Of a stretch of DNA of 64,000 nt, positions 1 through 9,413 are shown piece after piece (positions within the stretch are counted from its first letter, which is position 1; each line of letters begins with the position of its first letter). The notes below the pieces were generated by a model, which did not search any database, was not told the DNA's origin, and was given only the letters and a program-made list of their open reading frames with translations. Location of the stretch: assembly GCA_018136815.1 (NCBI GenBank), contig CM030943.1, forward strand, positions 2,632,723-2,696,722, given 5' to 3'. Made by a program: the position numbers and the translations under genes. Origin of the DNA: Isochrysis galbana. Taxonomy: Eukaryota > Haptophyta > Isochrysidales > Isochrysidaceae.

Positions 1-125
1 AATACATTTCAAATACATTCGAGGCCTACACCCCCGGACGCGCTTCAAATACAGCCAAATACATATGTATTTGGTCTCTGGCCAAATACGGTAAATATAA
101 ATACGTATTTCCCATCTATCTAGGG
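1..125. repeat. CAAATAC-rich dispersed repeat with 20-bp palindrome
   Basis: The segment is built from many CAAATAC/GTATTTG words, including a perfect 20-bp palindrome at 55-74 (CCAAATAC-ATAT-GTATTTGG). A closely related copy in reverse orientation lies at 62741-62905, a degraded one at 13510-13600, and pieces occur near 1077-1135 and 1505-1540. The copies share a terminal block reading GGTAAATA...TACGTATTT...CCCATCTAG. No coding capacity is seen. It could be a miniature inverted-repeat element or a recurrent upstream element; the family is not recognised. Confidence 0.6.
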
Positions 126-475
126 TGGAGGAGTTGTGGAATATCACATGTTTGGGAGGCAGCCCCCCCCGAAGAGCGTCGGAGCCGGCAGCTCCCCCCC
201 CCCCCCCCCCCCCCCCCCCCAAACCAGCCCTGCGACCGGGAGGAAGGGGGGACGAGTGCGACGCACGGCGGCAGCTTCTCGGCTCGCCCAGCAAACTCGG
301 CGGGGAGGAGATGCGGGCCACCAGACGGGGACGAAGTGGAAGAGGGCGGCAACGAGCGCTGCGGTAGTGGACCCGAAGCAGCCGACCCTCTTGACGACTA
401 TGCCGATGGCGACGAGAATCTACGTGACGTCGGCGGCCCGGCGAGCGGCCTCGCAAGCCATGGCGTCGGTCTGCT

Positions 476-550
476 GTCGCATTCGCGAGTCGACACTCGT
501 TAGGCTTCTCTCTTCTCTTCGTCGATCGGCATTTATCGTTATAATTCTCT
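476..550. repeat. 75-bp repeat shared with 40928-41002
   Basis: This stretch (TGTCGCATTCGCGAGTCGAC... to ...TTTATCGTTATAAT) recurs with few changes at 40928-41002, just upstream of divergent LINE D. Both copies read through in one frame as a short peptide beginning CRIRESTLVRLLSSL, but no larger gene is evident around either, so it is treated as a dispersed repeat. Confidence 0.5.
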
Positions 551-1185
551 CGTTCTCGTTCTCGGTCAAAAGCTTCGCTTGGACGCATAGGATCTTGGGT
601 TGTGGAGCGCCCTCTCTCTTTCCCTCGAAGAGAAGGGAAGTTTCCCCACCTTTCTCCCTCCTAGGCGCCTCGCAACTAGGTTTAATTCGCTATCTTCTCC
701 GCGTTTCGCTATCTGCCGAGCAGGCACGTGCGGAGGCTTCGCGGAGCAGCAAACAAGTGGACGGTCCGCCCCCCTAGTGAGTGACCGGGCTAGGATCAGC
801 CCGTCCAACCTGCCCAATTCCAAAATGCCGTGGCTCCCGCCGCCTACCTTCCGTACCTTCCGGTTCCCTCCGTCCCATCCGTAACCTCCAAGGCCGTCAA
901 ATATGCAGCCCAAGCAGCCACGCCAATCGCCGCCGCCGCCTGCGCGCATCGCGCCATAGTCGGCCGTGTGTGGCGCCGACGGCTACGCTAACGTACGTCA
1001 CCTGGCCAAACGGGCCGAGTGCCTAACTTCCCAACGCGACCGGGCGCGCTGCCGGCGCTTTCTCGGTCTTCCAGTCTCTGGCCAAATACGGAGGTCGTTT
1101 GCCTTCATTTGGTACCCCTCGTTTCCAAATACGCGATGCGTCGGTATAAAAGAAATCCCCTCCTGTGGGGACTCTCACCCTACCA

Positions 1186-1189
1186 TGAG

Positions 1190-1231
<42 letters not shown>

Positions 1232-1726
1232 CGAGCACCCCCAAGGAGAGGCCCAGGAGCACCCCGTACGCGACGATAACGGCGTCGCCTTGGCTCGGCA
1301 TGAGGGCGCGCCCCGAGAGGGCCTGGTAGACGCCCACGGCGAGCACGGCGTAGCCCGTCCCCTTGTGCGCGACCCGCCACACGGCGCGGCGTGTGGTGCG
1401 GGCGGCGGGCGGGCCGCGCACGAGCGCGTTGAGCGGCTGCAGCAGGGCGAGGGCGAGGGCGAAGGCGACGGCCCCGAGCGTATGATGGGAGACCAAATGA
1501 AGGCAAGCCGCCTGGTAAATGCACGTATTTCTCATCTAGGGTTACGATGGAGGCCGACGGACTCTGTGGTCTGCGGTCTGTGGCACCGCGAAATCTCGCG
1601 GACACTTCCTTTCTGTGGACAATGCCGGGGGGGGGGGCGGAGCGCGGGACGGCGCCAGAGAAAAAAAAAAGGAGGGGAGGGGGGAGAGTTTTGTTTTCGC
1701 CGTCCCCCGTCGCCGCCCCCCTCGTC

Positions 1727-1769
<43 letters not shown>

Positions 1770-1985
1770 CTTTCTCTCTCTCTCTCCGCCCCCTCCCTCT
1801 CTCTCTCTCTTCTCTCTCTCTCTCCCTCTGTTTCTTCTCCTCCTCCACTCCCCCCCCCCTTCTCTCTCGTGGCGCTCTCTCTCCGCTCGCACGATCCGTC
1901 GAGCGGCGAACTGATCTGTTAACAAGGTGATTTATTCATGTTCATAAGGGTTATCTTCCTCGATCTCGCGGAGAGGCCGCCATCC

Positions 1986-2016
<31 letters not shown>

Positions 2017-2017
2017 T

Positions 2018-2073
<56 letters not shown>

Positions 2074-2810
2074 GCAGCTTCTATCCGCTTCTTCACATTC
2101 TCTTCCCTTGGTCCCATAAGGGAGATCTCCATCTTTATTCGCTATTTTCTCTCCCTCTCTGTCTTCTCTCTCTCTCTCTTCTACTTCCCTGCTCCCTCTC
2201 TCTCTCGCTTCTCCCTCTCTCTTTTCTCTCTCTCCTCACTCTTCTCGCCATTTCTCTTCCGTCTCTCCTCTCTCTTCTCTCATCTCTCTTCTCCCCCGCT
2301 CCCTCTCTCTCTCTCCCCTCTCTCTCTCTCCTCTCTCTTTTCTCTCTCCTCTCTCTCTCTCCCCTCTCTTCTCTTCTCTCTCTCTCTCTTCTCTTCTCTC
2401 TCTCTCTCCTTCTCTCTCTCTTCTCTCTCTCCTCTCTCTCTGTCTCTCTCTTCTCTCTCTCCTCTCTCTCCCTCCCCCTCTCCACTCTCTCGGCGCGAGG
2501 CCTCTGTCCTCTCCCCTCCCCTGCCTTCCCCTCCCCCGCCCTGCCCTGCCCGTGGCCGAGCGCGCACCGCTCTCACTGCGCCATGCCATCCCGCTCGCTC
2601 CTCCTCCTCTCCCTCTCCCTCTCCCTCTCCCTCTCTCTCTCTCTCCCTCCCTGTCCCTCTCTCCCTCACTCTCTCGCAGACTCTCTCTCTCTCTCCTCTC
2701 TCTCTCCCCCGTCTACGCGCTTGCTCTGCGCGCGCACGGGCGCGGCGGAGCAGCCCCGCCCGCTACGCCCTCGCCTGCTCGCGCCGCGCGCCGCGCCGCC
2801 TGTCTGCCAG
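1186..2810. repeat. Poly-C, CT microsatellite and CT-rich low-complexity tract
   Basis: The stretch holds a poly-C run (about 1191-1230), CT dinucleotide runs (about 1725-1767, 1986-2010, 2024-2071) and several hundred bases of imperfect CT-rich sequence up to about 2720. Long ORFs here are Ser/Leu or Arg/Glu artefacts of the repeat. A TATA-like TATAAAAG is present at about 1145. Nothing coding is supported except that the tract ends next to the first proposed IF-3 exon and could contain its polypyrimidine acceptor region or targeting-peptide exon. Confidence 0.7.
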
Positions 2811-4985
2811 ATGCGCCGGCGGTTCAACCGAGACCAACCTCCGCCAAAGGTGAGAGAGGAAGGGGAGAGAGGGGAAAGGGGAGAGGGGGGGAGAGAGGGG
2901 GAGGGGGAGAAGGGGAGGGAGAAGGAGAGAAGGGGCGGGGAGGGCGAGAAGAGGAGGGGGAGGGGAAGGGAGAGAGGGAGAGGTAGATAGGGGCGGAGGA
3001 GAGGGAGACAGAGGGAGATCAGGGAGAGGGGCCTCCACAGAGGTGACAGAAAGGAGTGGGAAGAGGAGAGATAGGGTGGTTGGGGGAGAGAGTAGGAGAG
3101 AACAAGGGGGAGGGACCAACGCCAAAGGTGATTAGTGGATTGGAAAGGAGGGGAAGGAGGCGAGGGGCGAAAGGGGGGCGGGGAGGGGGAAGGGCGCCGC
3201 CAAATGTCAGGGGAGTGAAATGAAGACGATGGAGGGCGGGAGGGGGGGGGGGTGGAAGAGAAGAGGTGTAGGGTGGGGTGGGGAAGGAAGGCTGCCCGCA
3301 GAGAGAGCGAGATGGGGCGAGCAATGGAGGTGGGGGAGGAAGAGGGAGATTCTACGGAGGTATCGCCGACGAAGGTGAGAGGGACGTTGGGGAGTGAAGG
3401 CAGGAGGGGGGCGGGGTTCGGCGAGTGAGAGGGAGAGATCGGAGACATGAGTAGCGATGGGAAGAGGCGCGGGGGGGGGGGGGGGGGGGGGGGGGGCAGA
3501 GTGCTTGGGGCAACGAGAGGCGGGGGAGGGAGAGGTAGGACATGGGCGGACGAGGCTTGGACCGCGGCAGTATGGGAGAGGCGGAGACGATGACGAATAT
3601 GCGAATCGAGCTCCAGGCGGGAGAAGGATGGGAGGCGCGTGGTTGGCGATGAAGAGGGGGATGTTTGAGTCGCTGCGCAGAGACGAGAAAGGCCGCAGAG
3701 ATGGATTTAGCCGAGAGGGGTGCGGCGAGTGAGCGATCTTCCCACAGTTCACCCCCCCATGTGTCGTGCAGGACACAACGCCTTGCAACGAGGGTATTCC
3801 GTTTGAGACGATGCGAGTACTTGTGGACGTCCCGGGAGGTGTGCCTCTCTGCGAGCTTGACCGGCCTTAATACATGGGGAGCGTGTGAGTGTGAATCGAC
3901 TCTTGGTCGCTGCATGGCGCGACGCGCCTGTCGGCCCACCGCGTTGCTTCCTCTTTACTCTCCTAGCCTGGGCACTGCCGCCCAGAGCATCTCCTGGACA
4001 TTGCGCAGCATATTGCCGCCTTACTGTTTTGGGCCGCTCGATTCAGGTTCCGATGAAATGATTGGCGTAATGAGCAAGGCGGAAGCGCTCGCCGCTGCGG
4101 AGGAGCGCGAACTAGACCTCGTCTTGATTGCCGATAAGAGCGACCCTCCGGTGCGACCAGAGCACAGCGGGGCCGGCACGCCCTTGTAAGACTACTACTG
4201 GCCGAGCCGACTCCTGAGCATTACAACAACTCTCGCCGCAGATCTGCAAGATTGTGTCGTATGACAAGTTCCGTTTCAACAAGGAGAAGAAGAAGAAGGA
4301 GCAGGCCAAGGCCGTCAAGGGGCAGGTGCGCTGTGCGGCGAGCAGGTGGCGCAGCGAGGTCGGCGGTTCACGTTTCTTGTGGGCGACGGCCCTATTCATG
4401 ATCGCTGAGCACTATCGTTGGCCGCAGCGTGTGCTCTCTCCGTCTCACCCTGTCTCCACATCGCCCCGATAGGAGTTGAAGGAGCTCAAGATGAGCTATA
4501 AAATTGGCGCGCATGACTACGACGTCCGAAAGCGCGCGGCCGAGCGATTTCTAGCCCAGGGCAACAAGGTAGCTTGCTCCTATCGCCCTGCCTGAGATCA
4601 CACTCCCCTCCACACTGAAGCGACCGCTGGCTGCCCCACGGTTTGCGCACCTAGCCGCACCCCTTCGGCGTCGCCTGCCGTGTCACGTCACAGGTCAAAT
4701 TCTCGATGCAGTTTCGGGGCCGCGAGATCGTCCACTCGGATGTCGGTAAGGCGATCATGGAGGTGCGCGATGGCCGAGGCCTACTTGCCTTCTACGCCTC
4801 GCCAATGGTGCCTCGCCCAGCCGCTCAGTGCTCACCCCGTTGCTCATTCTCTGCCCACTCAGAAAATGGCGGTATCGCTCGAGGATGTCGGCGTCGTTGA
4901 CGCTTCACCTCGTGTGTTTGGGAGGCAGATGATCATGACAATCGGCCCGAAGACCAAGGAGAGCGTCGGTGTCAAGTCAAAATAA
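2811..4985 (+). CDS. infC: Translation initiation factor IF-3, plastid/organellar type (7 exons seen)
   Basis: This factor binds the small ribosomal subunit of an organelle and controls start-codon selection and subunit splitting. Exons read from splice sites and protein match: 2811-2849 (tentative), 3772-3838, 4047-4150, 4242-4325, 4473-4568, 4694-4762, 4863-4985. The spliced frame is continuous and gives about 193 residues, close to the usual 180 of the bacterial protein. The N-domain shows [14 protein letters not shown] and [20 protein letters not shown]; the linker shows [12 protein letters not shown] followed by a Lys-rich helix; the C-domain shows [30 protein letters not shown] and [11 protein letters not shown]. 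All introns are GT-AG. The first exon fits because it ends in phase 0 (PPPK) before GAC, but it is short and its intron is 922 bp of G/GA-rich sequence, so it is less certain. The targeting peptide upstream was not resolved. Plastid rather than mitochondrial location is inferred from the strongly bacterial-like sequence. Confidence 0.88.
2850..3771 (+). repeat. GA- and G-rich low-complexity intron-like tract
   Basis: Purine-rich sequence starting directly at a GTGAGAGAGG donor after the proposed first IF-3 exon. It includes a poly-G run at about 3471-3496. Short phrases resembling CCAAAGGTGA recur (about 2844, 3121, 3374), as if copies of the donor region had been duplicated. ORFs on either strand here are Pro/Ser- or Gly/Arg-rich artefacts. 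Confidence 0.55.
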
Positions 4986-5882
4986 TCCGTGGCTATGAGG
5001 CTAGGAGCTCGCAGCCGGATGGCTCATGGGTTGGTCGCCAGACTTGAAAGCCTCACATTCCTTCCAGATGGCACCCAAGGGAGAGGAATAATGGCACATT
5101 TTGGTGAGAATCATTCGTCGGCCTCCGTCCGGTAGCATCCATGGGACCACCATCGCAAATGATGGCTGCTTGCCTCCCTATTGCAAGGCCGCTCTTCAGC
5201 CGCCACTCGCTGCTCGCTTGATCGGAATAGCTGCGACGGAAGATGCAACGGCACGACGGACGGGGAGACATCGGGTCTCATCGAGGAATTCGGTCTCTAT
5301 TTCCCGCTCGTTTGATTGCGCGGCGCGTTCAACCTACCATTGACCCGTGCCTCTTGTCGACATGCACTCGAGGTGTACTCAAGTCCATCGACTCGCACTC
5401 TGCTCCTGAAATCATGCGCGCGCTATGCAATGGGACTGGCGCCATGATTGGTTGCTTGTTTGCTTTCAGGAAAGGGGAATGACCACGGTTGGCACTGCGC
5501 AGCTTGCTTTCTTGTGTTCGTGCCCGTCACGTGTAGCCTAACTGCAGAAAAGAGACCTGCACTCGCAGGTCACCATGAAATAAATTCTTCACAAAGCAAA
5601 GTTGTTTGCTATGAGCGCCATCTTCGTGGGCGCTTGCATTCTTCGCGCTCCCATCGCTCGCCACGGAGGCGCGCTTATCTCTAAGATGGTCTTTGTTTGT
5701 CGCGCCAGAGTTTTGTTTCCTTGTTCGCCACTGCGACAAGGAGGGAGTTCCGAGCACTAGGCATTGTTTGTGCTGAGTTCGCGTTTTGCGTTAGACTACG
5801 GCGAGCGTAGTGGGTTGTCGGGCGTTGGGCTCTCTCACGTCTTGCGGGGGTCGATGCTTCTTTGGCGGGCCCAGCCACAGAG
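4986..5882. other. Intergenic, no gene recognised
   Basis: About 900 bases between the stop of IF-3 and the 3' end of LINE B. Mixed composition, only short ORFs, none recognisable. It should hold the IF-3 3' untranslated region. Confidence 0.5.
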
Positions 5883-6189
5883 AAAAAAAAAACTTCTGAA
5901 GATTCAGGGCTACACACCTACTAGTTACGGGACTTCCCTTCGCTATCTACACCGCCCTTATCATCCCTCCCTCCACCTCTTCCCCTGCCCCCCTTCTTTC
6001 CTTTTTCTTCGGTTTCCGGGGTCCGGCCTCGGTGCGCTACCTGAGGCCTGGTTTAGAGTGTGGGGTCCGGGCAGGCCTTCTGGAATTGTCTTTGTTGTCG
6101 AGTGTGTCCGTCTGGTCGCCTTTTATTTGTTTGGTTTATATCCAGGTTCCAATGTCTCTACCAACGGTTTAGGTAGGTGTATCGATGTT

Positions 6190-7362
6190 TCAGTTTCCCT
6201 TGTTCCCTTGTTCCGTGGTCCCCTCGACAGCGTGTGCGATCCCCAGCTTGGAGGCTAGTTCCACTAGCTCCGCGCTGGGCTTAAGACCGCCTTTGTCGTT
6301 CCTGTTGAAAACGGGTCTCAAATCATTCATGTCTATCCTTTTTTTAGGCTGTCTTCCCATGCCCGCTTGGGCGGTTCTCGCCGAGTCGGTTTCTTGTGCG
6401 AAGAGGAGTGCTTTACTTAGTATGGTGTATCTCTCTATTATTCTTATTAGTATGGATTCTTCCGAGAATTTGATGCCGTCGTAATGTATCCTATAGAAGT
6501 CTGTGAGTATGTATCTCCACGCTAATAGGTATAGTACGTATATCGCTTTCGGGGCGTCCCCTTTTGGGTAGATGAATAGGTTGTCTACTATGGTTTCTTC
6601 TCTGCTCCTTTCTAATCCCGGTGTGAACCGTACAATTTTATTCAGTTCGCCTAGGATGTTAGTTATCCCAGGGCATTCGCCTAGGTGTATCGAGGATTCA
6701 TCCGTTTCCCCACAAATGCGGCACGTGTTGGCTCTGTCTGGAAAGCGGTTGTACGTGCCCACTCGCCTGTGTGTGATATGTTTGAAGTGTAGGTGCATGT
6801 CCCTCGCCGTTACCATTGGCGTGGTGTATAGTCGCGCCAGGTGCGTCCATGTATCCCCTGGTATTTGGAGTTTTTCCTCCCATTTGGCCGGCCCCGTGAG
6901 GCGTTTGCGTTTACGGTCTTTACGCTGAAGTGCCTCGGTTAGATGTTCTACCCCGGTGCCGTCCAGCGGCGTCTTGCCGTCTAATGTATATTCGTCCGCC
7001 AGCGGGTATTCTAGTCTCTTGTTGGTTTTGTATCCTCCCCCCCATTGCGCCGGTGGGGATGGGTCTAAGTTCGAGGGTGCGGCGGGTAGTCTTTTTCCGA
7101 TTATGGGCGTGCCTAGGTATGAGAGTTCCGCTTCGTGCCATATCTCCTTGATGTTCACATAGTATTCCCCGTCTACCGTTATTCGCAGTTCGGGCGTCGG
7201 TTCTTCCGAGATGTGTTCATTGTCGACCTCTTCTCGTCCCGGTGGTGCGCATTCTAGTTCGGCCGTCTTATCTACCGCTGCCAGTGTCGCCTTGGCGTGT
7301 CTGACTATCGTATCCCATGTTTCCAAGAATTTGTCTCTTGGGATATAATCTCGGATATCCAA
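6190..7362 (-). pseudogene. C-terminal fragment of LINE ORF (zinc-knuckle region), no start codon
   Basis: An open frame of 390 codons matching the last third of the full-length LINE protein, from YIPRDKFLETW to the C-terminus. It contains the knuckle CRICGETDESSIHLGEC (Cys-x2-Cys-x8-His-x3-Cys) typical of the region after LINE reverse transcriptases, and the conserved QAGMGRQPKKR block near the end. The frame has no ATG near its beginning and overlaps the end of the upstream ORF by about 95 bases in another frame, so translation would need frameshifting or reinitiation. It has no internal stops, which suggests a young copy. Confidence 0.75.
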
Positions 7363-8821
7363 GGGTGGAGTTAAATGTGAGTGCGTATATGATCAATGCG
7401 TTGCCACGACACATCAAATAGGCTAGGCTCGCGTACTTATGAAGATAGCGGCAATCGGCGCCTAGGGCACAAATTCCTCCCTTCGGTTGTTTTCCGGGGG
7501 TTCCGGCGCTCGCGCGCGGAAACGCGCACACGATTGTGCACGCGCCGTCTTTCCATGCGCCCGGATAATCGTGCGAGCGGTTGCACGCCTTGCCCATGAT
7601 GTTCATGGGGCATTTCCCGTTGGGGAAACGTTTGCATAGCTCGAGCGAGCCCGGGTTGATGGCCTCTTGGATGGTTTTCTTCGGCGGCGCCATGCGCTTG
7701 CGTTCTTCGCGCTCAAGTCGCGCTGCCTTTTCCTCCGCGCACACGCATATGCGGAGAGGGGGTTGGAAGGCCAAGGCGTAATCTTTTTTGTATCCTTTGC
7801 ATCCCTTCGGGCCCGCGTGGATGTACAGGTTCTTAATGTCGCCGCCAAGTTCGCGGCAATTCCGGACCGCGTACTCAATGGGGTAGGGGGCTCCATTAAC
7901 GCTGAGGAGGATCTTGCGCGGAAAGTCGAACGATTTGAACGAGCCCTGTTTGGGGGTCACGTAAAGGTGGTAGACTTCTTTCTTACCTTGGGTTACTAGG
8001 ACCCCTTCTTTAGTGAGGATCTTGGTCCTTTCTTGGTTGCCTTGGAGAAAGTAGAAGCCTTGATTCTCTACCGCCTTGGCGAGCGAGCTTATCGTAATGA
8101 TACTCTTGAGCTCGAACTTGTAGTTACGCACCACTAGGTGCGCCGATACATCTTGGAAGGCTCCGGCTACCGCTTTATCGGACGCCCGGGGTAGCCCCTT
8201 GAGTTTTTCGTCGAGAGTTTGATATTTGACCGCTACTGGGCACGGAATGCCCGCCCCAATTTCGTGTTGGTGTTTGTTGTGACAGGCCTCTGGTGCCGAC
8301 GTCGTGCTCATCATCCTGGCGCCCGAGACGCGGTCGTCTGCCCGTCCTTCGTCGTCGCTGGAGAATGTCTCTCCGGTGCCTTCCTCTCTGTTGTCCCTGT
8401 CCCCCATGTTGGGGGCCCAAAGCTGTTCAAAGTCCTTGACTTTTGTCGACATACTCCTATGGGGGTTGTGTCCATGATGGTGCCGGGCCAGCCCCTCGTG
8501 CCGGAGCACGAGGGCGGTACCGCGGTTGTGTAGGGGCCAGGCCCGGAGGCCTTCCCTGTTGGATCGTCCCTCTTGTGTGGTGTGGCTGGGGTGGCTGTGT
8601 GGGGTGGTGTGGGTGTGCTGCATGCTGGCTGCTGCCAGCATGCAGGCTGTGGTGCCTCTGTTCTCGGGGATGCTCGGGCGCGGCCCGCTGGCTCCTGCGC
8701 CAACCTGGTCGGGCGGGTCGTCTTGGCGCGGTCGCTTCGGCGACAGTGGCGTGTCCATGAACGCTTCGTCCATGGCGGTGAGGGCGGCGGCAGCGAGGGC
8801 GGGAGGCGGCGCGCGCCCCAT
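7268..8821 (-). CDS. LINE N-terminal (gag-like) protein with CCCH zinc fingers, shortened
   Basis: 517 residues starting at the ATG just inside the LINE 5' hairpin. The first ~150 residues are Pro/Arg/Thr-rich; from about residue 200 it matches the full-length LINE protein closely (VKYQTLDEKLKGLPRASDKA onward). Two CCCH-type fingers follow: CKRFPNGKCPMN...CNRSH and, further on, CALGADCRYLH, as expected for RNA binding. After TFNSTLGYP the frame leaves the ancestral sequence and ends in a 27-residue novel tail created by the deletion junction. A second, in-frame deletion removes about 139 residues relative to the intact copy, between HQHEIG and AGIPCP. Confidence 0.75.
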   Translation of the reverse strand: MGRAPPPALAAAALTAMDEAFMDTPLSPKRPRQDDPPDQVGAGASGPRPSIPENRGTTACMLAAASMQHTHTTPHSHPSHTTQEGRSNREGLRAWPLHNRGTALVLRHEGLARHHHGHNPHRSMSTKVKDFEQLWAPNMGDRDNREEGTGETFSSDDEGRADDRVSGARMMSTTSAPEACHNKHQHEIGAGIPCPVAVKYQTLDEKLKGLPRASDKAVAGAFQDVSAHLVVRNYKFELKSIITISSLAKAVENQGFYFLQGNQERTKILTKEGVLVTQGKKEVYHLYVTPKQGSFKSFDFPRKILLSVNGAPYPIEYAVRNCRELGGDIKNLYIHAGPKGCKGYKKDYALAFQPPLRICVCAEEKAARLEREERKRMAPPKKTIQEAINPGSLELCKRFPNGKCPMNIMGKACNRSHDYPGAWKDGACTIVCAFPRASAGTPGKQPKGGICALGADCRYLHKYASLAYLMCRGNALIIYALTFNSTLGYPRLYPKRQILGNMGYDSQTRQGDTGSGR

Positions 8822-8825
8822 GACC

Positions 8826-8843
8826 CTATCAGTTTACTGATAG
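8826..8843 (-). promoter_or_regulatory. LINE B 5'-terminal hairpin
   Basis: In the element's sense, CTATCAG - TAAA - CTGATAG forms a perfect 7-bp stem with a 4-base loop, four bases before the ATG. The same position in the full-length copy is CTATCG/CGATAG, where the G-C pair is replaced by A-T here, so pairing is conserved although sequence is not. Confidence 0.6.
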
Positions 8844-8847
8844 TTGG

Positions 8848-9413
8848 CTTTTGTGGCTAGTAGTAACATTCATATGTACGATGTATTACATGCTTTAACA
8901 TTTGTATATGCCAATAGACTCCAGACACACTAGCACACCACTCACCGTTTCTCGTTCTTGCGCGCATTGCTGTTGAAACGTAGCATGATGAAGCTTGCAG
9001 CTGGTCTGCTAGGGAGCTAGCCCTATTTGGACCAAACAAAGAATTCATAAGGGAGAACACACGTTCACATGCCGCCGAATTGGGACTGAGGCAAAAGGCC
9101 CCTCTACTAAGGATGTGGTCCAGCCCGCCATTCCATCACTCTCCGCCGTTCCTGCCGCGCCTACCGCCGATCGTTTCCCTTCGGTCTCCTCGCATGTCGC
9201 CAGTGGTCATGCTCGATCCGTCAACCATTTCTTGGCGAAGATTTTTGTGGCGGCAGGTGCCCCCCCCCTGAGGGTTGTTATTGGGCATCGCGCCACGGTC
9301 AAAAAATGCAGCCCAACCCTTACGAATAGTCAAAAAGCCCCTGTTTGACCGCCCTACACGACTATTTCAAAGAGATGATGTGCAACCACGGCAGAGCCTC
9401 ACGAACCAACAGC
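8848..9413. other. Intergenic, no gene recognised
   Basis: Lower-GC spacer between LINE B and the stop of the PAN/Pro-rich membrane protein. It likely contains that gene's 3' untranslated region. Only short unrecognised ORFs. Confidence 0.5.

Larger units (their letters stand above)
5883..8847 (-). mobile_element. LINE copy B, internally deleted (lacks endonuclease and reverse transcriptase)
   Basis: On the minus strand this is a near relative of the full-length LINE at 27182-33739. It keeps the 5' end (hairpin 8826-8843, then ATG at 8821), the N-terminal ORF with CCCH fingers, the C-terminal zinc-knuckle region and the 3' untranslated region ending in an oligo-T run (seen as A's at 5883-5892). 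Two blocks present in the full-length copy are missing: about 0.42 kb in frame inside the N-terminal ORF, and about 3.2 kb that held the endonuclease and nearly all of the reverse transcriptase. The big junction is at about 7360. No target duplication could be seen. It would need enzymes supplied by an intact LINE to move. Confidence 0.85.

Noticed and set aside
1938..2990. 350-codon ORF of Ser/Leu then Arg/Gly/Glu
   Set aside because: It is a read-through of CT and GA microsatellites; only its short [13 protein letters not shown] part is kept as a tentative IF-3 exon.
2666..3448. 260-codon minus-strand Pro/Ser ORF
   Set aside because: Reverse of a GA/G-rich tract; composition alone explains the open frame.
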